A stretch of DNA of 64,000 nt. Origin: Flavobacteriales bacterium. GTDB lineage: Bacteria > Bacteroidota > Bacteroidia > Flavobacteriales > Flavobacteriaceae. The stretch's first letter is position 1, and each line of letters begins with the position of its first letter. Both the position numbers and the translations under genes were made by a program. A model generated the notes under the pieces. It had not been told where the DNA came from. It did no database searches and was given only the letters and a program-made list of their open reading frames with translations. This document shows positions 1 to 9,220 of the stretch, piece by piece. The stretch covers positions 1 to 64,000 of the forward strand of contig SGZF01000005.1 in NCBI GenBank assembly GCA_004213645.1, given 5' to 3'.

Positions 1-90
1 TTAACTAAAAGGGCTAGATTAATCTTTCATACAGCATGGGAAATTGCTAATATGGATGAAAGAATTGAAGTTGACCAAAATAAAAGCTAA
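1..90 (+). CDS. C-terminal fragment of a CDS truncated by the window edge (…LTKRARLIFHTAWEIANMDERIEVDQNKS*)
   Basis: Open frame from base 1 to TAA at 88-90; family not recognised. Confidence 0.5.
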   Translation, partial: LTKRARLIFHTAWEIANMDERIEVDQNKS

Positions 91-132
91 AATTTAAAAA
101 TTAGATTTATTAAAATCATATGTTGTAAATTT

Positions 133-639
133 ATGAAAATCTTAAAGTTGAAAAAGACATCTATTTATTTATTATGCTTTGTTTTATTTTTGGGCTGTAA
201 TACTGGTATTACCAATGATAAAAATGTTTCTGACTTAGAATCTTTACAACTTAAAAGTTCATTTATAGATTTAAATGAGAAGAATTTAGACTTGTCAGTC
301 TATAAAGGAAAAAAAATCGTAATTAATTACTGGGCTACTTGGTGTGGACCATGCATAAAAGAAATGCCAAGCATAAAAAGAGCTGAGGAAATATTGGAAA
401 ACTATGATTTTACTTTTTTATTAGTGTCTGATGAAACAATTTCTAAAATATCTAAGTTTAAAAATGATAGAAATTTTGAATTCAATTTTTTAAAATCTAT
501 TAAATCTTATGAATCACTTGGAATTTATTCTATGCCAACATCATATATTTTTGATGAAAATGGAAAAAAAATTGAAACTATTGTTGGTGCAATTGAATGG
601 GATTCTGAAGAAATGATATCTAAACTAAAGATGCTCTAA
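133..639 (+). CDS. TlpA-like thioredoxin-fold lipoprotein
   Basis: Lipobox-like LFLGC near the N-terminus; WATWCGPCIKEMP active site. Confidence 0.85.
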   Translation: MKILKLKKTSIYLLCFVLFLGCNTGITNDKNVSDLESLQLKSSFIDLNEKNLDLSVYKGKKIVINYWATWCGPCIKEMPSIKRAEEILENYDFTFLLVSDETISKISKFKNDRNFEFNFLKSIKSYESLGIYSMPTSYIFDENGKKIETIVGAIEWDSEEMISKLKML

Positions 640-640
640 T

Positions 641-1840
641 ATGAAAAGGTTTATAATAATTATATCCTTCTTAAGTATTTTATCTTGTTCCCCTAAAGAT
701 GTCACTATAGAAGAAATCTCTTTTCTTCACGATAATAGTAATGCTCAGCCCAGTCTAGTTTCTAATGATGGTTTCTTGTCATTAACATGGATTTCATCTA
801 ATAAGGACGAGAAAGCTACGTTAAATTTTACTCAATTAAAAAATGGTGAATGGACTAATCCCCAAGAAGTAGCAACTGGTTCAGACTGGTTTGTAAATTG
901 GGCTGATTTTCCAACTCATGCAATTAGTGGGAACTTAATTCTAACTAGCTACTTAGAGAAATCTGCTTCAGGAACTTATACTTATGATGTTATTTTAAGT
1001 TTACAAAAATTATCTGGAGAAAAAATAAAAGAAGATTTTATATTAAACACTGATGGTATCAAAGCAGAGCATGGTTTTGTGAGCATAGTTGCAAAAGATA
1101 ACGAAGGATTCTATGTTACCTGGTTAGATGGAAGAAATACAGTAGAGAATGACCTAGACGGAAATCATAAACCAATGACCATTCGCTTTGCAGAAATAAC
1201 TACTTCTGGAGATGTTATAAATGAAATTGAGCTTGATTCATCTGCTTGTGATTGTTGTCAGACATCAATAACATATTCTGACAAAGGACCTTTAGTTGTT
1301 TATAGAGACAGAAGCGAGAAAGAAGTCAGAGATATTTATATAACCCGTAATGTAAATGATGTTTGGGAAACTCCAATTCCTGTTCATAATGATGGATGGG
1401 TGATATATGGATGTCCTGTAAATGGCCCTAAAGTTGTCTCTAATTCAAATAATATAGCTGTAAGTTGGTTTACGGTGATCGACGGAAAGCCAAGGGTAAA
1501 TTTATCATTTTCAGAATCCTATGGAGATTCTTTTAGTGACCCAATAAAAATTAACGACTATGATGCGATTGGCCGAGTAGATGTTGCTTTCTTGAACGAT
1601 CAGGAAGTATTAGTTAGTTACATGGAAGGTGATTATGATAACACATATTTAAGAATAAAAAAAGTTTCAATAGACGGAAAAGTTTCAGAGCCAATTACTA
1701 TATCTAAAATTGATGGTGGAAGAAGCACAGGGGTTCCACAATTAGAAATACTCAACAACGAGATATTTATTGTTTGGACTGTTTTTAAAAATGAATCAAA
1801 TCAACTAAAGACAGTCAAACTAAGTTCTAAAGATATTTAA
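641..1840 (+). CDS. Sialidase/BNR-like secreted lipoprotein with CDCC motif
   Basis: Signal/lipobox SILSCS; repeated beta-propeller-like segments; ACDCCQTS motif. Confidence 0.6.
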   Translation: MKRFIIIISFLSILSCSPKDVTIEEISFLHDNSNAQPSLVSNDGFLSLTWISSNKDEKATLNFTQLKNGEWTNPQEVATGSDWFVNWADFPTHAISGNLILTSYLEKSASGTYTYDVILSLQKLSGEKIKEDFILNTDGIKAEHGFVSIVAKDNEGFYVTWLDGRNTVENDLDGNHKPMTIRFAEITTSGDVINEIELDSSACDCCQTSITYSDKGPLVVYRDRSEKEVRDIYITRNVNDVWETPIPVHNDGWVIYGCPVNGPKVVSNSNNIAVSWFTVIDGKPRVNLSFSESYGDSFSDPIKINDYDAIGRVDVAFLNDQEVLVSYMEGDYDNTYLRIKKVSIDGKVSEPITISKIDGGRSTGVPQLEILNNEIFIVWTVFKNESNQLKTVKLSSKDI

Positions 1841-1850
1841 ACTACTAAAG

Positions 1851-1882
1851 AAAAAACCCCTCATTAGCTGAAGGGTTTATTT
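1851..1882. terminator. Putative bidirectional terminator
   Basis: AAAAAACCCCTCA-TTAGC-TGAAGGGTTTATTTT hairpin (one C-A mismatch) between a + strand gene and a - strand tRNA. Confidence 0.6.
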
Positions 1883-1910
1883 TAAACGTGTAATGTAACG
1901 GTTAACTTGG

Positions 1911-1983
1911 GTGGAAGACCGGATTCGAACCGGCGACCTCCTGAACCACAATCAGGCGTTCTAACCAACTGAACTACAACCAC
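1911..1983 (-). tRNA. tRNA-His (GTG)
   Basis: Cloverleaf on the reverse strand, anticodon loop TTGTGGT, T-loop TTCGAAT; extra G-1/C73. Confidence 0.9.
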
Positions 1984-2040
1984 CATTTAGGTGGCAAAAA
2001 TAGACTTTTTGGAAATTATATTAAAGGAATTTTAAAAAAA

Positions 2041-2754
2041 TTAAAGTAAATCAAAGAGATTGTTCACTGCAATATTTTTTCTGGATTGAAACGCTTCAGC
2101 ATATTCTCTATCAATTAGCCTTCCATAATTTTTAGCTCTGTAATTAATACTATCTAGGAAATTTTCTGAGTTAATTTTTGTTGATTTAGTATTGGACTCT
2201 TTTTTAACCTGGCTTTTGAAAGCTAGGATTGCTTCTTTTTTTATTTCAATAAAGTCTGATATATCAATTAATATATCAGGCTCAAAATCATTCCATTGTT
2301 GATAGTTTAAATTAATTCTAGGTCTCCATGGTTTCTGATCTATATTATCAAATTTAGTTTTAAGCTTACTTAAACCACTTGTAAAAGAGGCATCATAAAC
2401 TAAATCAGAAGCTTTGCCATGATCTGAATGACGATCTAATTGAGTAGGAGAAAGAATAATATCAGGCATGTAATGTCTAATTACCTTTACTATTTCAATT
2501 TGATTTTCCTTATTATTAAATATAAAACCATCATCAAAAGAAAGATTAACTCTAAATTTTGCACCTAAAATTGAAGCAGCAGTTTTTGCTTCTTGATCCC
2601 TTAATTCAACATTTCCGTTGGTTCCAAGCTCACCTTTTGTAAGATCAATTATACCCACAGTCTTACCTGCAGCAATTGACTTAGCTACAGTTCCACCACA
2701 CCCCATTTCAACGTCATCTGGGTGAGCACCAAATGCTAGGATGTCTACTTTCAT
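2041..2754 (-). CDS. bshB1: Bacillithiol biosynthesis deacetylase BshB1 (LmbE-like)
   Basis: AFGAHPDDVEMGCGGT; TKGELGTNG; HSDHGKASDL. Confidence 0.9.
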   Translation of the reverse strand: MKVDILAFGAHPDDVEMGCGGTVAKSIAAGKTVGIIDLTKGELGTNGNVELRDQEAKTAASILGAKFRVNLSFDDGFIFNNKENQIEIVKVIRHYMPDIILSPTQLDRHSDHGKASDLVYDASFTSGLSKLKTKFDNIDQKPWRPRINLNYQQWNDFEPDILIDISDFIEIKKEAILAFKSQVKKESNTKSTKINSENFLDSINYRAKNYGRLIDREYAEAFQSRKNIAVNNLFDLL

Positions 2755-3908
2755 TTTATTGAAGATTTAATTGCTTGGTTAAGATCTTCATAAAGATCTT
2801 CATAAGATTCAATTCCTACAGATAGACGAATAAGCTTATCCCCTATCCCTTGAATATCTCTTTCTTTTTGTGACATTAATCCATGAGATGTTTTCATGGG
2901 AAAGTTTACTGTTGTTTCAACTCCAGCTAGACTCATACCAGGTTTAATTATTTTAAGTGATTTAAGAAAATCATTCACATCTACATCTTGGTTTAAATCA
3001 AAAGACATCATTGCACCAAAATCATTCATTTGAGATTTGGCAATTTCATGAGAGGGATGAGATACTAAGCCTGGATAATAAACTCTGGAGATATTATTGT
3101 TTTCATCAAGCATTTTTGCAAGAATTTTTGCATTATTTGTCTGTTCTCTTACTCTTATAAAGAGTGTCTTCATACTTCTTTCTAATAACCAAACTGTATA
3201 ATCACTGAGATTTCCTCCAAAATTTTTAGCTGAATTTAGAATGTTTTCTATTCTTAGCTTTGAACTAATAACAGCTCCTGCGGAAATATCACTATGACCT
3301 CCTAAATATTTAGTAGCACTATGGATAACTATGTCTATACCATGGTCGATTGGATTTTGATTAACAGGACTAGCAAATGTATTATCAATCATTGTCCAGA
3401 TATTTTTTTCTCTAGCAATTGATGAAACTGATTTTAAATCTACAATTTTTAAAAGAGGGTTACTTGGTGTCTCAATATAAATACCAACGGTATTATCTTT
3501 AATTTCATCTAAAAAATATTTAGAGTCTATACCTTTAGTAAAGGAATATTCAATTCCAAATTTATCAAATTCAGTTTGTATAAAGTTTCTTGTGCCTCCA
3601 TATAAATCATTTTGAAAAACAACATGATCACCAGTCTTTACATTTGACATTATTGATGTGCTAATTGCTGCCATCCCGGAAGTAAAAATTAAAGCTTTCT
3701 CTCCATTCTCTAGAGAAGCAATTTTTTTTGATAAAAATTCTTGATTTGGAGTATTAAAATATCTTGGATAAGGTTTCTTTTCGGCATCTCCACCAAACCA
3801 GGGATATGTTGTTGACATAAATAGAGGAGAAACAATTCCTTGATACATAGTATCTTTAATTTCACCCTCGTGAACACAACGTGTAGAGAATTTTTCTTTA
3901 GTCGACAT
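2751..3908 (-). CDS. Trans-sulfuration PLP enzyme (cystathionine gamma-synthase/beta-lyase family)
   Basis: SATKYLGGHSD PLP-lysine motif; start reassigned to MSTKEKFSTRCVHEG. Confidence 0.88.
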   Translation of the reverse strand: MSTKEKFSTRCVHEGEIKDTMYQGIVSPLFMSTTYPWFGGDAEKKPYPRYFNTPNQEFLSKKIASLENGEKALIFTSGMAAISTSIMSNVKTGDHVVFQNDLYGGTRNFIQTEFDKFGIEYSFTKGIDSKYFLDEIKDNTVGIYIETPSNPLLKIVDLKSVSSIAREKNIWTMIDNTFASPVNQNPIDHGIDIVIHSATKYLGGHSDISAGAVISSKLRIENILNSAKNFGGNLSDYTVWLLERSMKTLFIRVREQTNNAKILAKMLDENNNISRVYYPGLVSHPSHEIAKSQMNDFGAMMSFDLNQDVDVNDFLKSLKIIKPGMSLAGVETTVNFPMKTSHGLMSQKERDIQGIGDKLIRLSVGIESYEDLYEDLNQAIKSSIK

Positions 3909-4452
3909 CAGTAATCCAAGATACAACTTCCTCGGAATCTGGTCTAGTCCTTGGAGAAATAATTTTTTCAATTACACCATTCTTATTTATGAGGTATTTT
4001 TGAAAATTCCAAGTAACTCTTGAATCTTTGTAGTTATTCTTTTCTTTCTGAGTTAAGAATTGGTAAATAGGGTGTTTTTTTGAGCCTTTTACAGTTATCT
4101 TGCTCATCATAGGAAAAGTTACACCATAGTTTTCTTCACAAAAGTCAATAATATCTTCATTTTTACCAGGCTCTTGCCATAAGAAATCGTTGGATGGGAA
4201 TCCCACAATCATAAAATTAAAATCCTTGTATTGAGAGTATAGCTTTTGCAAAGCTTCGTATTGATAAGTTAAGCCACACTTTGAAGCTGTATTTACAATC
4301 ATAATTTTCTTTCCCTTTAATTCAGAAAAGTCAAATATATTACCATAAATGTCTGCAACCTTAAATTGATGTATTGTCTTATCTACAGATGTCTGAGAAC
4401 TCATAGTTAGAGTCATAAATATTAAAGTTGAAGTTAATAAGTTTTTTAACAT
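3898..4452 (-). CDS. Glutathione peroxidase family protein
   Basis: NTASKCGLTYQY, FPSNDF, WNFQKYLI motifs; N-terminal signal-like segment. Confidence 0.9.
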   Translation of the reverse strand: MLKNLLTSTLIFMTLTMSSQTSVDKTIHQFKVADIYGNIFDFSELKGKKIMIVNTASKCGLTYQYEALQKLYSQYKDFNFMIVGFPSNDFLWQEPGKNEDIIDFCEENYGVTFPMMSKITVKGSKKHPIYQFLTQKEKNNYKDSRVTWNFQKYLINKNGVIEKIISPRTRPDSEEVVSWITDVD

Positions 4453-4501
4453 AACAACACAAATATACTTTTATAACACAGAGAATCTTCATAAAGAATT
4501 G

Positions 4502-5203
4502 TTAAATAGAATTAACAATTCCTGTAAGTTGATCAAATTTGGTGGACGCTCCACCTACAAGAACACCATCTACATTATTTGTATTAAGAATTTCATTTGA
4601 ATTTGTTGGATTTACACTTCCTCCATAAAGTATAGGAATATTTTCTAGCATAATTTCTTTGAGATTGGATTTAACCTTGGTATGAATTTCTTCTATATGT
4701 TCAATTGATGCTGTCTTTCCTGTTCCAATTGCCCAAGTAGGTTCATAAGCAATGGTTAATTTTAAATCCGAGTTATCATTGAGATTATTCTTAATAAGTT
4801 CAAATGGAATTTGTTCAGGAGAATCAAAACAATAAACTACATCAAAATCAGAATTTAAGATAGTTTTTAACTTGTTATTAATTTGCTCATCAGATTCATT
4901 AAACTTTGATCTTCTCTCAGAATGACCTAATATAGTTTTGTTAACTCCAAGTTCTTTCATTTGATCTAGGCATATTCCTCCTGTGAAAGAACCTAATGAT
5001 TCAAAATCAAAATTTTGACTTATAACATTTACATTAGAATCCTTTAATATGTTGATGATTTCTGAAATATATAAACTAGTTGGAGCAACCTCTAGATTCA
5101 GATGGTCATTAAAATTGATAGAACAAATATTTTTAGCTAGGCTGAGAGAGTCTTTTCTGTTCAAACTCATTTTCCAATTTCCTATTATATGTAATTTTTT
5201 CAT
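4502..5203 (-). CDS. tpiA: Triosephosphate isomerase
   Basis: GNWKMS, LGHSERR, AYEPTWAIGTGKTA, LYGGSVNPTN. Confidence 0.97.
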   Translation of the reverse strand: MKKLHIIGNWKMSLNRKDSLSLAKNICSINFNDHLNLEVAPTSLYISEIINILKDSNVNVISQNFDFESLGSFTGGICLDQMKELGVNKTILGHSERRSKFNESDEQINNKLKTILNSDFDVVYCFDSPEQIPFELIKNNLNDNSDLKLTIAYEPTWAIGTGKTASIEHIEEIHTKVKSNLKEIMLENIPILYGGSVNPTNSNEILNTNNVDGVLVGGASTKFDQLTGIVNSI

Positions 5204-5204
5204 G

Positions 5205-5756
5205 TTATTCTTTTAATAGTATTTGGGCAAAAACAGAATAATTTAAAATATCTTGAAAATTAGCATCTACCCCCTCACTAACATTAGTTTTTCCATTATT
5301 TTTTAAAATACTTTTCATTCTGAAAATTTTTTGAATAATTAAATCCGTTAAACTTACAACTTCCATCTCCCTCCAAGCCTCACCATAATCATGATTTTTT
5401 TTTAACATCAACTCAAAAGTATCGTTTACATTTTTATCATAAAGTTTAATTATTTGATCAAGATTAAGATCAGGTTCATCAACAATTCCTTTTTCAAGTT
5501 GAATTAAGCCCATTATGGAATAATTAATAACCCCATAAAATTCCTGTATTTGATCTTCATCAATTTTGTTAGATATATTACTCTGTAAGTTTCTAATTCT
5601 TTGAGCCTTAATGTTAATTTGGTCAACCAATGAGATTATTCTTAAAACTCTCCATGAAGCACCATAATCTGAATTTTTATCAATGAATATTTTCCTAGAT
5701 TTTGATATAATATTATGATATTGTGACTTTGTATCTTCCATATTAGATTTTAGCAT
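5205..5756 (-). CDS. DUF1599 domain-containing protein
   Basis: Two internal copies of a K(N/S)xDYGxxWR motif, typical of DUF1599. Confidence 0.75.
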   Translation of the reverse strand: MLKSNMEDTKSQYHNIISKSRKIFIDKNSDYGASWRVLRIISLVDQINIKAQRIRNLQSNISNKIDEDQIQEFYGVINYSIMGLIQLEKGIVDEPDLNLDQIIKLYDKNVNDTFELMLKKNHDYGEAWREMEVVSLTDLIIQKIFRMKSILKNNGKTNVSEGVDANFQDILNYSVFAQILLKE

Positions 5757-5763
5757 AAATTTG
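5756..5763 (+). promoter_or_regulatory. Bacteroidetes-type -7 element (TAAATTTG) for folP
   Basis: TAnnTTTG 17 nt upstream of folP ATG; overlaps the start codon of the divergent DUF1599 gene by one base. Confidence 0.45.
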
Positions 5764-5780
5764 GAAAAGAACTTAAAAGT

Positions 5781-6602
5781 ATGACTTTAAATTGTAATGG
5801 AAAAATATTAGATTTCTCATCAAAAAAAATAATGGGAATTTTAAATATTTCTAAAGACTCTTTTTTTGATGGTGGAAAATATGATACTATAGATAAAGGA
5901 ATTAGTCAGGCTTCAAAATTAATCTCTAATGGTGCTGAAATTATTGACTTAGGTGCTGCAAGCTCTAAACCTGGATCAAAATTGATCAATCCTGATGAAG
6001 AATTAAATCTGACTCATGATATCATTATTGAATTGACCCGAAACTTCAAAAATGTAATGTTTTCAATTGATACATATAACTCATCAGTTGCAGATTTTGC
6101 TCTTTCTAAGGGATTTTCAATAGTAAATGACATAAGTTCGGGAAGATATGATAAAAACATGTATAATGTTGTGAAAAATTATAATGCTGGATATATTTTA
6201 ATGCATATGTTAGGTGATCCATATAATATGCAACTAAACCCTAAATATGATAATGTAACAGAGACAATTATAAAATTTTTTAAGATAAAAATTAATGAAC
6301 TCGAAAACTTAGGTTTAACAAATATTATAATTGACCCAGGATTTGGATTTGGTAAAACTTTAGAAGATAATTATACAATACTAAGAGAATTAAATACTTT
6401 AAAATATTTAAAAAAACCAATAATGGTTGGATTATCTAGAAAGTCTATGATTTATAAAGCTTTAAATATTAGCCCAAATGAAGCTCTTAATGGAACTACA
6501 ATACTCAATACACTAGCATTTGATAAAGGAGCAAATATTTTAAGAGTTCATGATGTAAAGGAGGCGTTAGAGTGTAAAAATCTAATTGATAGGTTGAGCT
6601 AA
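5781..6602 (+). CDS. folP: Dihydropteroate synthase
   Basis: GILNISKDSFFDGG, GAEIIDLGAASSKPG, DPGFGFGKT. Confidence 0.95.
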   Translation: MTLNCNGKILDFSSKKIMGILNISKDSFFDGGKYDTIDKGISQASKLISNGAEIIDLGAASSKPGSKLINPDEELNLTHDIIIELTRNFKNVMFSIDTYNSSVADFALSKGFSIVNDISSGRYDKNMYNVVKNYNAGYILMHMLGDPYNMQLNPKYDNVTETIIKFFKIKINELENLGLTNIIIDPGFGFGKTLEDNYTILRELNTLKYLKKPIMVGLSRKSMIYKALNISPNEALNGTTILNTLAFDKGANILRVHDVKEALECKNLIDRLS

Positions 6603-8360
6603 TTGATTTTCAAGAGATTGTTCTTCATATAATTTTTTAAATTTACCATCATTTATATTCAATAATTCTTTATGGTTCCCATACTCTAGAATTTTTCCGT
6701 TTTCCATGTAAATAATTTTATCTGCAGACTCTACAGTTGATAATCTATGTGCTATAATAATTGAAGTTTTACCTTTTGTAATTTTATTACTAGCCTTTTT
6801 AATTAGATCTTCCGAATATGAATCAATTGAAGACGTAGCTTCATCCAGAATTAGAATGTCAGGATTATTTACAAGAACTCTTAAAAAAGCAATAAGTTGT
6901 TTTTGACCAGATGAAAGCGTAGTTCCTCTTTCACTAACATTAAAATTATAACCATTTGGAAGTGATGTTATGAAATCGTGAATTTCAAGTTCTTTAGCTG
7001 CTTTTTCAACATCTTGAATTGAAATCTTTTCGTTAAACAATGTAATATTATTAAAAATAGTATCTGCAAACAAGAATACATCTTGAAGAATTATACCTAT
7101 TTTATTTCTAATATTTTCGAGATTATAACTATCTATATCATTACCATCCAACAAAATGTTTCCGGAGTCAAGCTCATAAAACTTGGTAATTAAATTTGTA
7201 ATTGTTGTTTTTCCACTACCTGTTGGACCGACAATCGCAAATGTTTCACTTGGATTAATTTTAAATGATATATTTTCTAATACTTTTTGATTTTTAATAT
7301 ATGAGAAATTGACATTTTTAAACTCTATCTGTCCACTAAATGAATTCTGTTCAATCTTTCCTTTATCATTAATTTCTAGATTATCTTCAAGTATTTTAAA
7401 TATTCTCTCTGTTGAGACCATTCCCATTTGAAGAGTATTAAATCTATCTGCAATTTGTCTCAAAGGTCTAAACAACAAGCCTGACATGGAAATAAACAGA
7501 AATAATGTACCTAAAGATATAGTTTCGCCACTAATATTTTTAAAACCACCGTACCAAACTAATAATCCAATACAAATAGATGTTGATATTTCAGCAATAG
7601 GAAAGAAAATTGAATTTATCCATACTGTTCTTAACCAGGCATCTCTATGTTTTAGATTTATTTCATTAAAATTATCTTTCTCTATTTTTTCTCTATTAAA
7701 TATTTGAACAATTTTAACACCACTTATTCTTTCTTGGACAAATGAATTTAAGTTTGCCACTTCAATTCTAACTTTTTCAAAGGCAGTTTTCATCGATTTC
7801 TGAAATACTCTTGTAGCATATATAAGTAAAGGAAATATCGATATTACAACAATCGTTAGTTCAACACTTATTATTGTCATCACAGTTATAACTGTAGCCA
7901 TTTTTAAAAAATCTGCTATAATCGTAAATAAGCCTTGAGAAAAAATACTTGCAATTGTTTCAATATCATTAACTGTCCTGGTAACTAGTCTTCCAACTGC
8001 ATTTTTGTCAAAAAAAGACATTTTAAATTTGATAATTTTTTGAAAAACATTAACTCTTAAATCCTTTATAACTTTTTGACCAAGCCAATTTGCATTATAG
8101 GTAAATATATACATGAAAACTACTTCACTAAAAAGAACAACAATCATTATTAATATTATTACCAACATTCCCTCATAGTTTTTAGTTAGTAAATAATCAT
8201 CTACAACAACTTTAAGAAGATAAGGTGTAAGTGTTGAAAGAAGTGAAATAATAATTGCCGAAAGCATCACACCGAAGAAGGTAATGTTATATGGTTTCAC
8301 AAAAGCTAATAGTTTTCCGAAAAGCTTTGTATCAAAAATTTTACCTTTTACTTTTTCCAA
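6582..8360 (-). CDS. ABC transporter permease/ATP-binding protein (MsbA/MDR-like)
   Basis: Walker A GPTGSGKTT, LSSGQKQ signature, ILDEATSSID. Confidence 0.93.
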   Translation of the reverse strand: MEKVKGKIFDTKLFGKLLAFVKPYNITFFGVMLSAIIISLLSTLTPYLLKVVVDDYLLTKNYEGMLVIILIMIVVLFSEVVFMYIFTYNANWLGQKVIKDLRVNVFQKIIKFKMSFFDKNAVGRLVTRTVNDIETIASIFSQGLFTIIADFLKMATVITVMTIISVELTIVVISIFPLLIYATRVFQKSMKTAFEKVRIEVANLNSFVQERISGVKIVQIFNREKIEKDNFNEINLKHRDAWLRTVWINSIFFPIAEISTSICIGLLVWYGGFKNISGETISLGTLFLFISMSGLLFRPLRQIADRFNTLQMGMVSTERIFKILEDNLEINDKGKIEQNSFSGQIEFKNVNFSYIKNQKVLENISFKINPSETFAIVGPTGSGKTTITNLITKFYELDSGNILLDGNDIDSYNLENIRNKIGIILQDVFLFADTIFNNITLFNEKISIQDVEKAAKELEIHDFITSLPNGYNFNVSERGTTLSSGQKQLIAFLRVLVNNPDILILDEATSSIDSYSEDLIKKASNKITKGKTSIIIAHRLSTVESADKIIYMENGKILEYGNHKELLNINDGKFKKLYEEQSLENQLAQPIN

Positions 8361-9106
8361 TTTTTCTTAAATATTTCATTGTAACTAATATTTTTAAGGA
8401 ATAAACCTGAAGAAGGGACAGAGAAGCCTGCTTTACCTCTATCTCGAGAATTTAAAATATCTTGAAAATCTTTTTCTGTTATTTTTAACCTTCCTATCTC
8501 AATCATAGTTCCAACAATAGACCTTACCATATTCCTTAGAAATCTATTTGCCGTTATTTTAAATTGATATCCTTCTGAAATAATATCCCATTTAGCATAA
8601 GTAATATCACAATTGTAAGTCTTTACATCTGTATTAGATTTTGAAAAACATTTGAAATCTTTATGTTTAGTTAGCAATTCGCAACTCTTATTCATTTCAT
8701 TTATATCTAATTTATCTTTTAAGTAATAAGAAAATTTATAATTAAAAGGATTTTTTTTTGAATTTATAAAATATATATAGGTTCTATTATTGGCATCAAA
8801 CCTAGCATGCGATTCATCATTTACTAAAGATAAAGATTCTATACAAATATCTTTAGGAAGCATCATATTTAAAGAATTACAAAAATTATTTTGATTAAAA
8901 TCTTTTTGAATATCAAAATGGGCGAACATTTGCTTAGCATGGACACCAGTATCTGTTCTTCCAGCTAAAGTAAGATTACATTCCAAACCTAGATATTTAG
9001 ATATATTACTTTCAATACATTCTTGAATTGTAAATGAATTAGACTGTTTCTGTAGACCGTGATAACTTGAACCATCATATGAGAATTCAATAAAAAATCT
9101 AGACAT
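8348..9106 (-). CDS. truA: tRNA pseudouridine synthase A
   Basis: FSYDGSSYHGLQ, AGRTDTGVHAKQ, NRFLRNMVRSIVG. Confidence 0.95.
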   Translation of the reverse strand: MSRFFIEFSYDGSSYHGLQKQSNSFTIQECIESNISKYLGLECNLTLAGRTDTGVHAKQMFAHFDIQKDFNQNNFCNSLNMMLPKDICIESLSLVNDESHARFDANNRTYIYFINSKKNPFNYKFSYYLKDKLDINEMNKSCELLTKHKDFKCFSKSNTDVKTYNCDITYAKWDIISEGYQFKITANRFLRNMVRSIVGTMIEIGRLKITEKDFQDILNSRDRGKAGFSVPSSGLFLKNISYNEIFKKNWKK

Positions 9107-9149
9107 ATTAGCTTAAATGAGATATTTGCTCAAATTAAAAATAAATTCG

Positions 9150-9157
9150 TAAATTTG
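9150..9157 (+). promoter_or_regulatory. Bacteroidetes-type -7 element (TAAATTTG) for rho
   Basis: TAnnTTTG motif upstream of rho. Confidence 0.4.
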
Positions 9158-9220
9158 ACTAATTATTTCTTCTAAGAAGTACTTTTCTATTAACATCTCA
9201 AATCAAAAATTTATTAAAAT

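Noticed and set aside
2781-2806. Tandem AAGATCTTCAT repeat at the end of the trans-sulfuration gene
   Set aside because: Encodes YEDLYEDL in frame; ordinary coding repeat
3909-3971. N-terminal extension of the trans-sulfuration enzyme
   Set aside because: Overlaps the glutathione peroxidase C-terminus; MSTKEKFSTRCVHEG is the natural start
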